The notes beneath the pieces were generated by a model. That model ran no database searches, was not told the DNA's origin, and was given only the letters and a program-made list of their open reading frames with translations. Of a stretch of DNA of 35,193 nt, positions 8,235 through 14,497 are shown one piece after another; position 1 is the stretch's first letter, and every line of letters begins with the position of its first letter. The stretch comes from an uncultured Eubacteriales bacterium (GTDB taxonomy: Bacteria; Bacillota; Clostridia; Peptostreptococcales; Anaerovoracaceae), in NCBI GenBank assembly GCA_900540145.1, contig UQEW01000014.1, positions 1 through 35,193 of the forward strand, read 5' to 3'. The position numbers and the translations under genes were made by a program.

Positions 8235-9089
8235 ATGAATAAGAAACAGAAAACCTTTGCGGCGATTTTAGTCATCATTGCGGCCGCAGGAGCATATCTC
8301 CATTTTGAAAATACTTCTCTCACGATTACCGCCCATGAGATAAGCAGTGAGAAAATTCCACAGAACTTTGACGGCTATGAAATAATGCAGATTTCAGATC
8401 TTCACAATGTCAAGTCTTCCAAGCTTACGGGAGATTTGATAAGCCGAATCAAAGAGAATAGCCCCGACATAGCAGTCATCACAGGGGATACGATAGATTC
8501 CAGACATACAGATACGGAAGCAGCTCTTGATGTTGTGCGACAAATTTCAGAGGTATGTCCCGTATACTACGTGGCAGGCAACCATGAGGCGAGGATAGAT
8601 GAGTACGAGACTTTTGCAGAAGATTTGGCCGGCATGGGCGTACACATTTTGACCAATGGTGCAGAGCAAATAAAAATCGGGGATGAGAGCATAAACATTG
8701 TCGGCATAGACGACCCTGATTTTGCTCATGAGTTTGGCGTAGAAGACAGTATAATTGCGGCTTCTTTTCTGGAGGGGATAGAATACGACAAAGATAATTA
8801 CACCGTATTGCTTTCCCATAGACCGGAACTGATAGATGTATATTCCCAGGCCGGAGTTGACTTGGTTTTTTCCGGTCATGCCCATGGAGGACAGATCAGG
8901 CTGCCTTTTATAGGAGGTTTGATAGCTCCTGACCAGGGCTTGCTGCCTGAATATACATCAGGCGCTTATGAAAAAGGGAACACAGTGATGGTCGTCAGCC
9001 GTGGAATCGGAAACAGCATATTCCCGCTTAGAATAAACAACAGGCCTGAGCTGGTGTCAGTGACACTTAAAAGCAGGCAGTTTTTTTAA
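8235..9089 (+). CDS. Membrane-anchored metallophosphoesterase
   Basis: A calcineurin-like metallophosphoesterase of the YkuE/YaeI type. An N-terminal hydrophobic anchor (about residues 8-25) should place the enzyme outside the membrane. The metal-binding motifs follow in order: SDLHN, TGDTID, AGNHE, LSHRPE and GHAHGGQ, so the catalytic site looks complete. YkuE/YaeI relatives hydrolyse phosphodiester or pyrophosphate bonds of lipid-type substrates; the substrate here is unknown. The start at 8235 has AGAGG just upstream but close; in-frame ATG codons at 8223 and 8187 lack ribosome sites, and 8187 would run into the reductase remnant. With this start it has 284 residues. Confidence 0.85.
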   Translation: MNKKQKTFAAILVIIAAAGAYLHFENTSLTITAHEISSEKIPQNFDGYEIMQISDLHNVKSSKLTGDLISRIKENSPDIAVITGDTIDSRHTDTEAALDVVRQISEVCPVYYVAGNHEARIDEYETFAEDLAGMGVHILTNGAEQIKIGDESINIVGIDDPDFAHEFGVEDSIIAASFLEGIEYDKDNYTVLLSHRPELIDVYSQAGVDLVFSGHAHGGQIRLPFIGGLIAPDQGLLPEYTSGAYEKGNTVMVVSRGIGNSIFPLRINNRPELVSVTLKSRQFF

Positions 9090-9092
9090 AAA

Positions 9093-9105
9093 GTGATTTT
9101 ATCAC
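9093..9105. promoter_or_regulatory. Dyad GTGAT-TTT-ATCAC before the dead thioredoxin
   Basis: A perfect 5-bp inverted repeat with a 3-base centre, about 60 bp before the thioredoxin remnant. The same GTGA-N5-TCAC spacing occurs at 13548-13560 before the UGA-containing gene. It resembles Crp/Fnr half-sites, but the spacing differs by one base from both the CRP and FNR consensus. A Crp/Fnr-type regulator is encoded nearby. Confidence 0.35.
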
Positions 9106-9163
9106 AGATAAAGATATAAAAACGGGGTATTGTATTATTACAAAGATATGGGAGGTAAATATA

Positions 9164-9388
9164 ATGTCAGTTATAAATGTAAATAAAAATAATTTTAAAG
9201 AAGAGGTTATCGAAAGTAAAAAACCTGTGCTTTTGGATTTTGGGCAACATGGTGCGGACCGTGCAGGATGGTAGGTCCTATAGTAGAGGAGATAGCCCAG
9301 GACAACGCTTATGGTAGTAAAAGAAGGAAAAATCGTCAACCAGACGGTGGGAGCCAGACCTAAAGAATCCATACTTCAGATGCTTTAG
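9164..9388 (+). pseudogene. Thioredoxin pseudogene
   Basis: The gene starts well: GGAGG, then ATG at 9164 and MSVINVNKNNFKEEVIES. The active-site strand then loses its frame because GATTTTGGGCA has one T too few for D-F-W-A; the next frame reads ATWCGPCRMVGPIVEEIAQD. After that an internal deletion of about 35-40 residues joins directly to TLMVVKEGKIVNQTVGARPK and a normal C-terminus ending at 9388. So it once encoded a CGPC thioredoxin. An intact thioredoxin with another motif lies 1.2 kb downstream. The rhodanese start follows after 44 bases and may still use this transcript. Confidence 0.9.
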
Positions 9389-9432
9389 GATAAAACAAAA
9401 GTAAAAAGATAAATTTGACAGGAGATGCACTT

Positions 9433-9747
9433 ATGACACAAGCCTTAAAAACACTGGAAATAAATCGGGGAATAGAAGAATTTAAAAAGACGCCGAATGC
9501 AGTATTATTCGATGTGAGACGGCCGGAAGAGTATGCGCAGGGAAGGATTGCAGGCAGCAAGAACGTACCCGTTCAGATGGCCGCCAAAATTCTGGAGCAA
9601 GTTCCTGATAAAGAAACGCCTATATTTTTATACTGTCTGAGCGGTGCCAGAAGCCGGAGAGCAGCTGCTTTTCTTCAGAGAGAAGGATATGAAAACGTAA
9701 CGGATCTTGGAGGCATAAGCGGATATAAAGGCCGGCTGGAAATATAA
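9433..9747 (+). CDS. Single-domain rhodanese
   Basis: A 104-residue rhodanese domain. It has the FDVRRPEEYAQGRI entry motif and the active-site loop YCLSGARS with the persulfide-forming Cys68, then the DLGGISGY end strand. Such proteins move sulfane sulfur or act as cytosolic sulfur carriers. I chose the ATG at 9433 because AGGAG lies eight bases before it; an in-frame TTG at 9415 has no site. It sits downstream of a thioredoxin remnant and converges with the Crp/Fnr gene, within a redox gene cluster. Confidence 0.88.
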   Translation: MTQALKTLEINRGIEEFKKTPNAVLFDVRRPEEYAQGRIAGSKNVPVQMAAKILEQVPDKETPIFLYCLSGARSRRAAAFLQREGYENVTDLGGISGYKGRLEI

Positions 9748-9766
9748 CTCCGCCGGCTAATGTTAA

Positions 9767-10426
9767 TCAGCTTGACGCCAAGCGGCGGAGGCCTTTGCTA
9801 TCGATCACTTCAACGGCGCCGCGAGTGAGCTTAACCAGGTTTTCGCTCTGGAAGTATCTGAGCATTCTGGTGACCACCTCTCTGGCTGTGCCCAGATGAT
9901 TGGCGATTTTCTCGTGGGTTATCTTAAGAAGGTTGCTGTTTTCCAAAACGATTTCTTCGAGAAGGAAATCAGCGAGCCGTTTGTCGAAACTTTTCCACAT
10001 GACTTGCTCAATCAGCCACATAACTTCAGAAAATCTGCTGGCCATTATTTGATTGGTATAGTTGGAGAGAGCAGCTGATTCTTCCATCAGCTCCTTATAA
10101 ACATCGGAAGCTATGACCAGGATTTCTGAATCTTTTTCCGCTTCTATGGTGATGTCAAATTGAATGCTTTCTATCATGCACGACGCAGAAAACAGGCATA
10201 TATCCATTTCAAAGAGACGATACAGTGTGATTTCTCGACCTTCATCTGAAAGTATATATGCCCGCAATTGACCGGAGCTTATGAGAAAGAGGCCTGCACA
10301 GTCAGCTGAACTATTGTGCAATACAGTTCCTTTTTCTACTTTGCGAAAAGACGCATTTTGTGTTATTTTTTCTTGCTGCTGTCTGGTCAGCTGGTTCCAG
10401 ACAGGAAAATAGCTTGATATTTCCAT
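9767..10426 (-). CDS. Crp/Fnr-family transcription regulator
   Basis: 219 residues. About residues 15-120 form the cyclic-nucleotide-type beta barrel (GTVLHNSSADCAGLFLISSGQ, EGREITLYRL). A long dimer helix follows, and then a winged helix with recognition segment ITHEKIANHLGTAREVVTRM. The four-cysteine N-terminal cluster of true FNR is absent. Only Cys residues in DCAGL, DICLF and SASCM are seen, so the effector could be a small molecule or redox state. The start at 10426 follows AAGGAAGG. It is transcribed divergently from trxA-trxB-ccdA-tlpA, which makes that operon a likely target. It has its own TTGACA/TATACT promoter. Confidence 0.9.
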   Translation of the reverse strand: MEISSYFPVWNQLTRQQQEKITQNASFRKVEKGTVLHNSSADCAGLFLISSGQLRAYILSDEGREITLYRLFEMDICLFSASCMIESIQFDITIEAEKDSEILVIASDVYKELMEESAALSNYTNQIMASRFSEVMWLIEQVMWKSFDKRLADFLLEEIVLENSNLLKITHEKIANHLGTAREVVTRMLRYFQSENLVKLTRGAVEVIDSKGLRRLASS

Positions 10427-10452
10427 GAGAAAACCTTCCTTTATATACGATA

Positions 10453-10482
10453 AGTATAAAGATACTCTGCTTTTGTTGTCAA
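10453..10482 (-). promoter_or_regulatory. Promoter of the Crp/Fnr gene
   Basis: On the minus strand TTGACA (10482-10477) and TATACT (10458-10453) are 18 bp apart, about 27 bp before the start codon. Both hexamers are near consensus. Confidence 0.7.
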
Positions 10483-10507
10483 GCGGGTAAACAGGGACTT
10501 TCACGGA

Positions 10508-10513
10508 TATAAT
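10508..10513 (+). promoter_or_regulatory. -10 element of the trx operon
   Basis: A perfect TATAAT lies 30 bp before the trxA start. The -35 position (near 10485-10490, GGGTAA) does not fit the consensus. This pattern is typical of an activator-dependent promoter, and the divergent Crp/Fnr regulator is the obvious candidate. Confidence 0.5.
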
Positions 10514-10543
10514 AATATATTGGTATTGCAGAGGGAGGAAAAT

Positions 10544-10864
10544 ATGAGTATTTTAAATATTGATAAAAAAACTTTTGATGAAAAAATGCAGAATAAATCT
10601 ACAATTTTAATTGAATTTTGGGCCCCATGGTGCGTGTATTGCAAAAGAATAGGACCTGCGTTTTCAAAGATAGCTCAGCAGTACGAAGGCAAGCTGGAAA
10701 TAGGTCAAGTAAATATAGATGAAGAGCCGCAGCTGGCAGAAGAGGAAAAGGTGCAGGTTGTCCCTACTTTGATTTTTTACAAAGACGGCAAGGCGGCAGC
10801 TTCCATGGAAGCGCCGGATTCAAAGGCTAAGATAGAAGCATTTATAGGAGAGATATATGGATAA
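10544..10864 (+). CDS. trxA: Thioredoxin with an atypical CVYC active site
   Basis: 106 residues with the thioredoxin fold. The FWAPWCVYCKRIGPAF strand carries the redox cysteines 30 and 33, and the cis-proline is in VVPTLIFYKDG. The dipeptide between the cysteines is VY instead of the usual GP. That should shift the redox potential or partner choice; I infer this from thioredoxin biochemistry. ATG at 10544 follows GAGGGAGG. The stop overlaps the trxB start by 8 bases, so the two are translationally coupled and most likely partners. Confidence 0.92.
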   Translation: MSILNIDKKTFDEKMQNKSTILIEFWAPWCVYCKRIGPAFSKIAQQYEGKLEIGQVNIDEEPQLAEEEKVQVVPTLIFYKDGKAAASMEAPDSKAKIEAFIGEIYG

Positions 10865-11783
10865 AGTTTATGATATGATAGTTGTAGGCGGAGGCCCGGG
10901 AGGCTATACAGCCGCTTTATACGGGGCCAGAGCCGGAATGAGCGTAATCGTTTTGGAAAAACTTTCTGCCGGGGGACAGATGGCTCTTACTTCTCAGATA
11001 GATAATTATCCCGGATTTGAAGAGGGGATAGATGGATTTACCTTGGGAGAAAAAATGCAAGCCGGAGCAGAGCGCTTTGGAGTAGAAACAGAGCTGGCGG
11101 AAGTCTTTTCAGTAGAACTGAAAGAAAAAATGAAAACAGTGGAAACCAGCGAAGGAACGTTTAAAGGCAAAACGGTGGTTATCGCTACGGGCGCTTCTCC
11201 AAGAGAACTGGGCGTAACAGGTGAAAAAGAGCTTATAGGCCGCGGTATTAATTACTGCGCTACCTGTGACGGAATGTTTTATAAAGGAAAAACGGTAGCT
11301 GTAATAGGCGGTGGAAACACAGCTGCGGCAGATGCTTTGCAGCTGTCTCGCATATGTGAAAAGGTTATAGTCGTTCACAGAAGAGATACTTTGAGAGCTA
11401 CCAAGATTTATCACCAGCCGCTGATGGATGCTCCTAATGTGGAGTTTCGCTGGAATTGTGTTGTAGATGAGATTTTGCACGATGAAAAAGTTACGGGCCT
11501 TGTGTTAAAAGATGCGCGCGACGGCAGCAAATCTGTGATACAATGTGAGGGAGTCTTTGTCAGTGTGGGAAGAAAACCTCAAACAGAGATGCTAGAAGGT
11601 CAGTTGGACCTGGACAGCCAGGGATATATCATTGCAGATGAGTCTACGGTGACCAATATACCCGGAGTGTTTGCTGTGGGAGACGTCAGAACAAAGCCGT
11701 TGAGGCAGGTAGTTACCGCCGTTTCTGACGGAGCGGTAAGCGCTCATTATGCAGAAGAATATCTGGCTGCACAGAGGCTGTAG
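10857..11783 (+). CDS. trxB: Thioredoxin-disulfide reductase
   Basis: 308 residues, the normal length of the bacterial low-Mr enzyme. FAD-binding GGGPGGYTAA lies at 11-20, and the redox pair CATC at Cys134/Cys137. A second nucleotide site GGGNTAAADA follows at 151-160, then HRRDTLRA and the C-terminal FAD motif GVFAVGDVR. Both the second Rossmann motif and HRR are kept, so it probably uses NADPH rather than ferredoxin, unlike some clostridial flavin-thioredoxin reductases that lack them. It overlaps trxA and is followed after 32 bases by ccdA. Confidence 0.95.
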   Translation: MDKVYDMIVVGGGPGGYTAALYGARAGMSVIVLEKLSAGGQMALTSQIDNYPGFEEGIDGFTLGEKMQAGAERFGVETELAEVFSVELKEKMKTVETSEGTFKGKTVVIATGASPRELGVTGEKELIGRGINYCATCDGMFYKGKTVAVIGGGNTAAADALQLSRICEKVIVVHRRDTLRATKIYHQPLMDAPNVEFRWNCVVDEILHDEKVTGLVLKDARDGSKSVIQCEGVFVSVGRKPQTEMLEGQLDLDSQGYIIADESTVTNIPGVFAVGDVRTKPLRQVVTAVSDGAVSAHYAEEYLAAQRL

Positions 11784-11815
11784 TATAGTTAAGTTTTGAC
11801 AAAAGGGGATAGTTT

Positions 11816-12478
11816 ATGCAGTACTTTATTTCTTTTCTCGAGGGAATAATTACTTTCATCTCACCATGCCTTTTGCCGATGCTGCCTATATATATTTCGT
11901 ATTTCGCAGGCGGAACCGAGAGAAAGACCAAGAGAACGGTCGTATGCGCTCTCGGATTCGTACTGGGATTTACTGTAGTGTTTGTCCTTATGGGCGCGCT
12001 GGCAGGCACGGTAGGAAGTTTTTTAGTAAAATATCAAACGGCTGTGAACATCGTATCGGGCATAATAGTGATATTATTTGGACTAAGCTTTATGGGAGTG
12101 ATAAAGCTTAGCATATTTAAGGGAAGCAATCGCAGTGTAGATACACAAAATTTGGGATTCTTTTCGTCGGCGCTGTTTGGAGTAATCTTCTCAATAGGAT
12201 GGACTCCTTGTGTGGGCGCTTTTCTGGGCTCCGCATTGATATTAGCTTCTCAACAAGCTCACGCCATGGAAGGAATGCTCATGCTTTTTACATACTCCAT
12301 TGGCCTGGGAGTGCCATTTGTGCTGAGTGCGATACTTATAGATAAGCTTAAAACTACGTTTGACTGGATTAAAAGAAATTATAAAATTATCAACTTAATA
12401 TGCGGAGGATTTCTGATAATTACAGGAATCATGATGGCGACAGGCACCTTGGGACGGCTGCTCGCCTTGTTAAGTTAA
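11816..12478 (+). CDS. ccdA: CcdA-type thiol-disulfide membrane transporter
   Basis: A 220-residue integral membrane protein with about six hydrophobic helices. It has the two family cysteines in membrane-embedded proline motifs, ISPCLLPMLPIY near the N-terminus and GWTPCVGAFLG in the middle. CcdA/DsbD-beta proteins accept electrons from cytosolic thioredoxin and deliver them to extracytoplasmic thioredoxin-like proteins. Here the donor (trxA/trxB) is upstream and the likely acceptor (TlpA/ResA-like) is 36 bases downstream, a complete electron path in one operon. Confidence 0.92.
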   Translation: MQYFISFLEGIITFISPCLLPMLPIYISYFAGGTERKTKRTVVCALGFVLGFTVVFVLMGALAGTVGSFLVKYQTAVNIVSGIIVILFGLSFMGVIKLSIFKGSNRSVDTQNLGFFSSALFGVIFSIGWTPCVGAFLGSALILASQQAHAMEGMLMLFTYSIGLGVPFVLSAILIDKLKTTFDWIKRNYKIINLICGGFLIITGIMMATGTLGRLLALLS

Positions 12479-12514
12479 ATTTGATTGGTCGGAATTATCC
12501 TTTGGGAGGTTTTT

Positions 12515-13096
12515 ATGAACAGCAAGAAAAAAATCTTAATCATAGCGGTAGTTTTTGTCTTATTGTTGGCAGGGGCATTTTTGCTGTATAACAAGCTAAG
12601 CGGAAGTGTGGCGCCTGATCAGCTGGCTGCTGAAGATGAGGCTCAGAATCAGGATGAAGAAAGCGACAGGCAGCAAGCAAAAGTTAAGGCTCCTGACTTT
12701 GTAGTCTATGATAAAGACGGGAACAAAGTAGGCTTGTCTGATTATCTCGGAAAGCCGGTGGTGTTGAATTTCTGGGCAAGTTGGTGCGGCCCATGTGCAA
12801 GCGAAATGCCGGATTTTGAAGAGGCTTATAAGGAGAGAGGAGATAAGATTCAATTCCTCATGATAAATTTAACTGACGGTTACCAGGAAACCATGGAAAG
12901 CGCCACTGAATACATCCAAGAACAGGGATTCACTTTTCCTGTGTTTTATGACACGGAATCCAATGCTGCAAATACGTATGCGACTTATTCCATCCCTATG
13001 ACGTTTTTTATAGACAGCGAAGGATATATGGTAGCGAGAGCTACGGGAGCCCTAGACAGCGCAACCCTTAAAAAAGGTTTAGACATGATAGAGTAA
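12515..13096 (+). CDS. Membrane-anchored TlpA/ResA-like thioredoxin
   Basis: 193 residues. One N-terminal signal anchor (about residues 7-25) is followed by an acidic, glutamine-rich linker and a TlpA/ResA/AhpC-TSA-like domain from about residue 58. The active site FWASWCGPCASEMP has Cys91 and Cys94, and the cis-proline is in SIPMTFFIDSEG. There is no lipobox cysteine after the anchor. It should act outside the membrane as a disulfide reductase fed by CcdA. GGGAGG precedes the ATG at 12515. It ends the operon, with a hairpin terminator 12 bases after the stop. Confidence 0.92.
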   Translation: MNSKKKILIIAVVFVLLLAGAFLLYNKLSGSVAPDQLAAEDEAQNQDEESDRQQAKVKAPDFVVYDKDGNKVGLSDYLGKPVVLNFWASWCGPCASEMPDFEEAYKERGDKIQFLMINLTDGYQETMESATEYIQEQGFTFPVFYDTESNAANTYATYSIPMTFFIDSEGYMVARATGALDSATLKKGLDMIE

Positions 13097-13107
13097 TTTT
13101 AATAAGC

Positions 13108-13145
13108 AAAAGGCAGAGAACGTCATTGCGGTTTCTCTGCCTTTT
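13108..13145. terminator. Bidirectional terminator between tlpA-like gene and UGA gene
   Basis: AAAAGGCAGAGAA and TTCTCTGCCTTTT form a perfect 13-bp stem with a 12-base loop, followed by GTTTC on the plus strand. It lies between two convergent genes and can serve both. Confidence 0.85.
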
Positions 13146-13185
13146 GTTTCTAGGATGTTTGTTGTGTAATTAATTTTGAAATCTA

Positions 13186-13494
13186 TCAGTATTGATAAGC
13201 TCTTATGCCTTGTACCATTATTTTCTTCAGCCAGAAAAATTTTGAAAGGCTAAGCTGCACCTTTTCCCCCGGAGCAACGCCTTTTGGAGGCAGAAGCACT
13301 TCCAGCCCGTCTTTTTCTTCTGCATAATAACCGTTTTGCTTTAACTTATCTGCTTCTTCTCTGCTGACAAACCTTGCCAGTACCTCTATAAAGGAACCCG
13401 CTCAGCTGCTGCAAAGCTTTGTGTATATCTGAATATATTTTTCATCGTCGGAGGCGGCAACCTCTCTGAGCTTTTCATCTATTATCATTTCCAT
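13186..13494 (-). CDS. Candidate small selenoprotein (in-frame UGA, CSSU motif)
   Basis: One continuous frame of 102 residues runs from ATG 13494 to TGA-TAG at 13188-13183, with one interruption: UGA at codon 31 (13404-13402). The UGA makes the motif C28-S-S-U31, a CxxU redox motif. Both sides are intact: MEMIIDEKLREVAAS at the start, then AGSFIEVLARFVSREEADKL, a DGLEVLLPPKGVAPGEKVQL segment and a basic end KKIMVQGIRAYQY. AGGAGG lies nine bases before the ATG. A hairpin with loop AGGUU begins 21 bases after the UGA, which fits a bacterial SECIS. I do not recognise the family and no signal peptide is visible. It is convergent with the thioredoxin/CcdA/TlpA operon. Alternative: a pseudogene with a single CGA-to-TGA or TGG-to-TGA mutation, which its pseudogene-rich surroundings make possible. 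Confidence 0.6.
13364..13380 (-). promoter_or_regulatory. SECIS-like hairpin downstream of UGA codon
   Basis: In the mRNA CUGGCA-AGGUU-UGUCAG forms a 6-bp stem (one G-U pair) with a 5-base loop. The loop has G at its second and third positions, and its first base lies 28 bases after the UGA. Bacterial SECIS elements have a G in the first two loop bases at roughly 16-37 bases from UGA; the E. coli fdhF loop is AGGUCU-like. The fold is read by eye, not computed. Confidence 0.5.
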
Positions 13495-13519
13495 AAGTCA
13501 TATCCTCCTTTTTTTCTTT

Positions 13520-13561
13520 ATAATATATTGTTTCCGAATATATTACAGTGATGATGTCACA
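13520..13561 (-). promoter_or_regulatory. Possible activator-type promoter of the UGA gene
   Basis: On the minus strand a TATTAT at 13525-13520 predicts transcription from about 13513, close before AGGAGG. A dyad (A)GTGAT-GAT-GTCAC(A) at 13547-13561 is centred about 41 bases upstream of that point, where class II Crp/Fnr activators bind. No clear -35 is seen. The same dyad spacing occurs at 9093-9105. Confidence 0.35.
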
Positions 13562-13582
13562 TAAAAATTTTTTTGCTGGGGT

Positions 13583-14017
13583 GCATTAGAAGATAAGAAT
13601 TTATTCATAAGGGAAATACAAGAGGCTTTCCAACTTTCTTATGTATCAGAATTTGGAAATTATGAAAAAACAATTCTTCCTAATGAAGATATAGAGGAAT
13701 CTTTTAATACGAAAGGCTCTGAAGCTTATATTGCAGAAATCGATGGGAAAAGAGTCGGAGGAACGATTATCGTTATAGATGAAGAAACTGGATTTAATTC
13801 ACTTCATCTTTTGTATGTGAAGCCAGACGTACAAAACTTCGGCATCGGATTTAAAATATGGACAGGAATTGAAGAACTGCATCCGGAAACAAGAATTTGG
13901 GAGACGCATACACCATATTATGACAAAAGAAATGGTGTAAAAAATCTAAGAAAATCGATATGTGGTTTTAAAGCACTTAATTTTTTATTTAAAATGGGGC
14001 ATGTCTCAAAGTACTAA
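13583..14017 (+). pseudogene. GNAT acetyltransferase remnant
   Basis: An open frame without a start codon reads ALEDKNLFIREIQEAFQ, AYIAEIDGKRVGGTIIVIDE, then the acetyl-CoA strand HLLYVKPDVQNFGIGFKIW and ETHTPYYDKRN. This is a GNAT N-acetyltransferase related to small-molecule acetyltransferases. After KRN the usual IHFYVNKCGF end is replaced by GVKNLRKSICGF and the frame runs into the terminator hairpin. The N-terminus (about 10 residues and any ribosome site) is missing, so I call it broken at both ends. Confidence 0.7.
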
Positions 14018-14040
14018 CTTTTGAGACTGCCCCTTTTTTT
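13996..14040. terminator. Terminator between GNAT remnant and tRNA-Arg
   Basis: GGGGCA-(T)-GTCTCAAAG pairs with CTTTTGAGAC-TGCCCC, followed by seven T on the plus strand. On the minus strand the same hairpin follows the tRNA and is trailed by ATTTT, so it can end both transcripts. Confidence 0.9.
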
Positions 14041-14114
14041 GGTATCCCCGGCGGGAATCGAACCCACAACTATGCTTTAGGAGAGCACTGTTATATCCAT
14101 TTAACTACGGAGAC
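14040..14114 (-). tRNA. tRNA-Arg, anticodon CCU
   Basis: The cloverleaf can be folded by hand. Acceptor arm GTCTCCG/CGGGGAT with G-U pairs, D arm GTTA...TAAC, anticodon stem GTGCT/AGCAT around loop CTCCTAA, T arm with GTTCGAT, and an encoded CCA at 14042-14040. The anticodon CCU reads AGG arginine codons. A partial copy of its 5' part lies at 14267-14290. Confidence 0.95.
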
Positions 14115-14136
14115 ATGTTAAGTTTTGAAGTCTTCG

Positions 14137-14298
14137 GTTAAATGGATTTTTTGGTGCTCTCCTAAAGCTACCTTGGCTTAAAGAGCACTGTTAATACGAG
14201 CAAAGCGAGTATCAAGGTTCTCGTTTTTGCCCGAAATTGCAAATTTCGTCCGGCAAAGCGAGGTTCTTATATCCATTTAACTACGGAGACATGTTAAG
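14137..14298. repeat. Shattered partial copy of tRNA-Arg with palindromic insert
   Basis: 14267-14298 is identical to 14091-14122 and holds the first 24 bases of the tRNA plus its 5' flank. 14182-14193 repeats 14082-14093. Between these two pieces, which adjoin in the intact tRNA, lie 73 extra bases with a hairpin at 14220-14262 (CTCG, GCC, CGAAATT / AATTTCG, GGC, CGAG). Pieces of the same tRNA, GTTAAATGGAT (14137-14147) and GTGCTCTCCTAAAGC (14154-14168), also occur in the opposite orientation. The copy lacks its 3' half and cannot make a tRNA. Nothing else is seen up to the promoter at 14372. Confidence 0.8.
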
Positions 14299-14371
14299 CG
14301 ATATGCATTTAATGCTTCTCTTGCGCTAATATATATTATCATATTTCACAGAAAAATAACAGATTTTTTTA

Positions 14372-14400
14372 TTGTTATTTTTTTAATAATGTTGTATAAT
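14372..14400 (+). promoter_or_regulatory. Promoter of the CoA-transferase gene
   Basis: TTGTTA (14372-14377) and a perfect TATAAT (14395-14400) are 17 bp apart. Transcription would start near 14407, leaving a leader of about 90 bases. Confidence 0.75.
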
Positions 14401-14409
14401 AAAAAAGTA

Positions 14410-14427
14410 TTGTTAAAAAGGTAACAA
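14410..14427. promoter_or_regulatory. Rex-type operator
   Basis: TTGTTAAAAAGGTAACAA is an inverted repeat TTGTTA-N6-TAACAA. It differs by a single base from the clostridial Rex consensus TTGTTAANNNNTTAACAA. It lies just downstream of the -10, where a bound NADH-responsive repressor would block transcription. Rex control of butyrate and alcohol pathway genes is established in Clostridia; its action here is inferred. Confidence 0.65.
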
Positions 14428-14433
14428 ATACAA

Positions 14434-14473
14434 GACAAACAAGTTTTACAATGACAAGTTATAGCGACAAGTT
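14434..14473 (+). repeat. GACAAGTT repeats in the CoA-transferase leader
   Basis: GACAAACAAGTT (14434), GACAAGTT (14453) and GACAAGTT (14466) occur in the untranslated leader, the last 24 bases before the start codon. They may be protein- or RNA-binding sites or chance in AT-rich sequence. Confidence 0.4.
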
Positions 14474-14497
14474 TAAAGAAAGCAAGATGGTGTTTTA

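Noticed and set aside
9164..9388. Thioredoxin pseudogene as a second UGA-containing selenoprotein
   Set aside because: Its break is a one-base deletion plus a large deletion, not an in-frame UGA.
13811..14017. Stand-alone 68-residue protein
   Set aside because: It is the end of a GNAT frame that is open upstream without a start and runs into a terminator hairpin.
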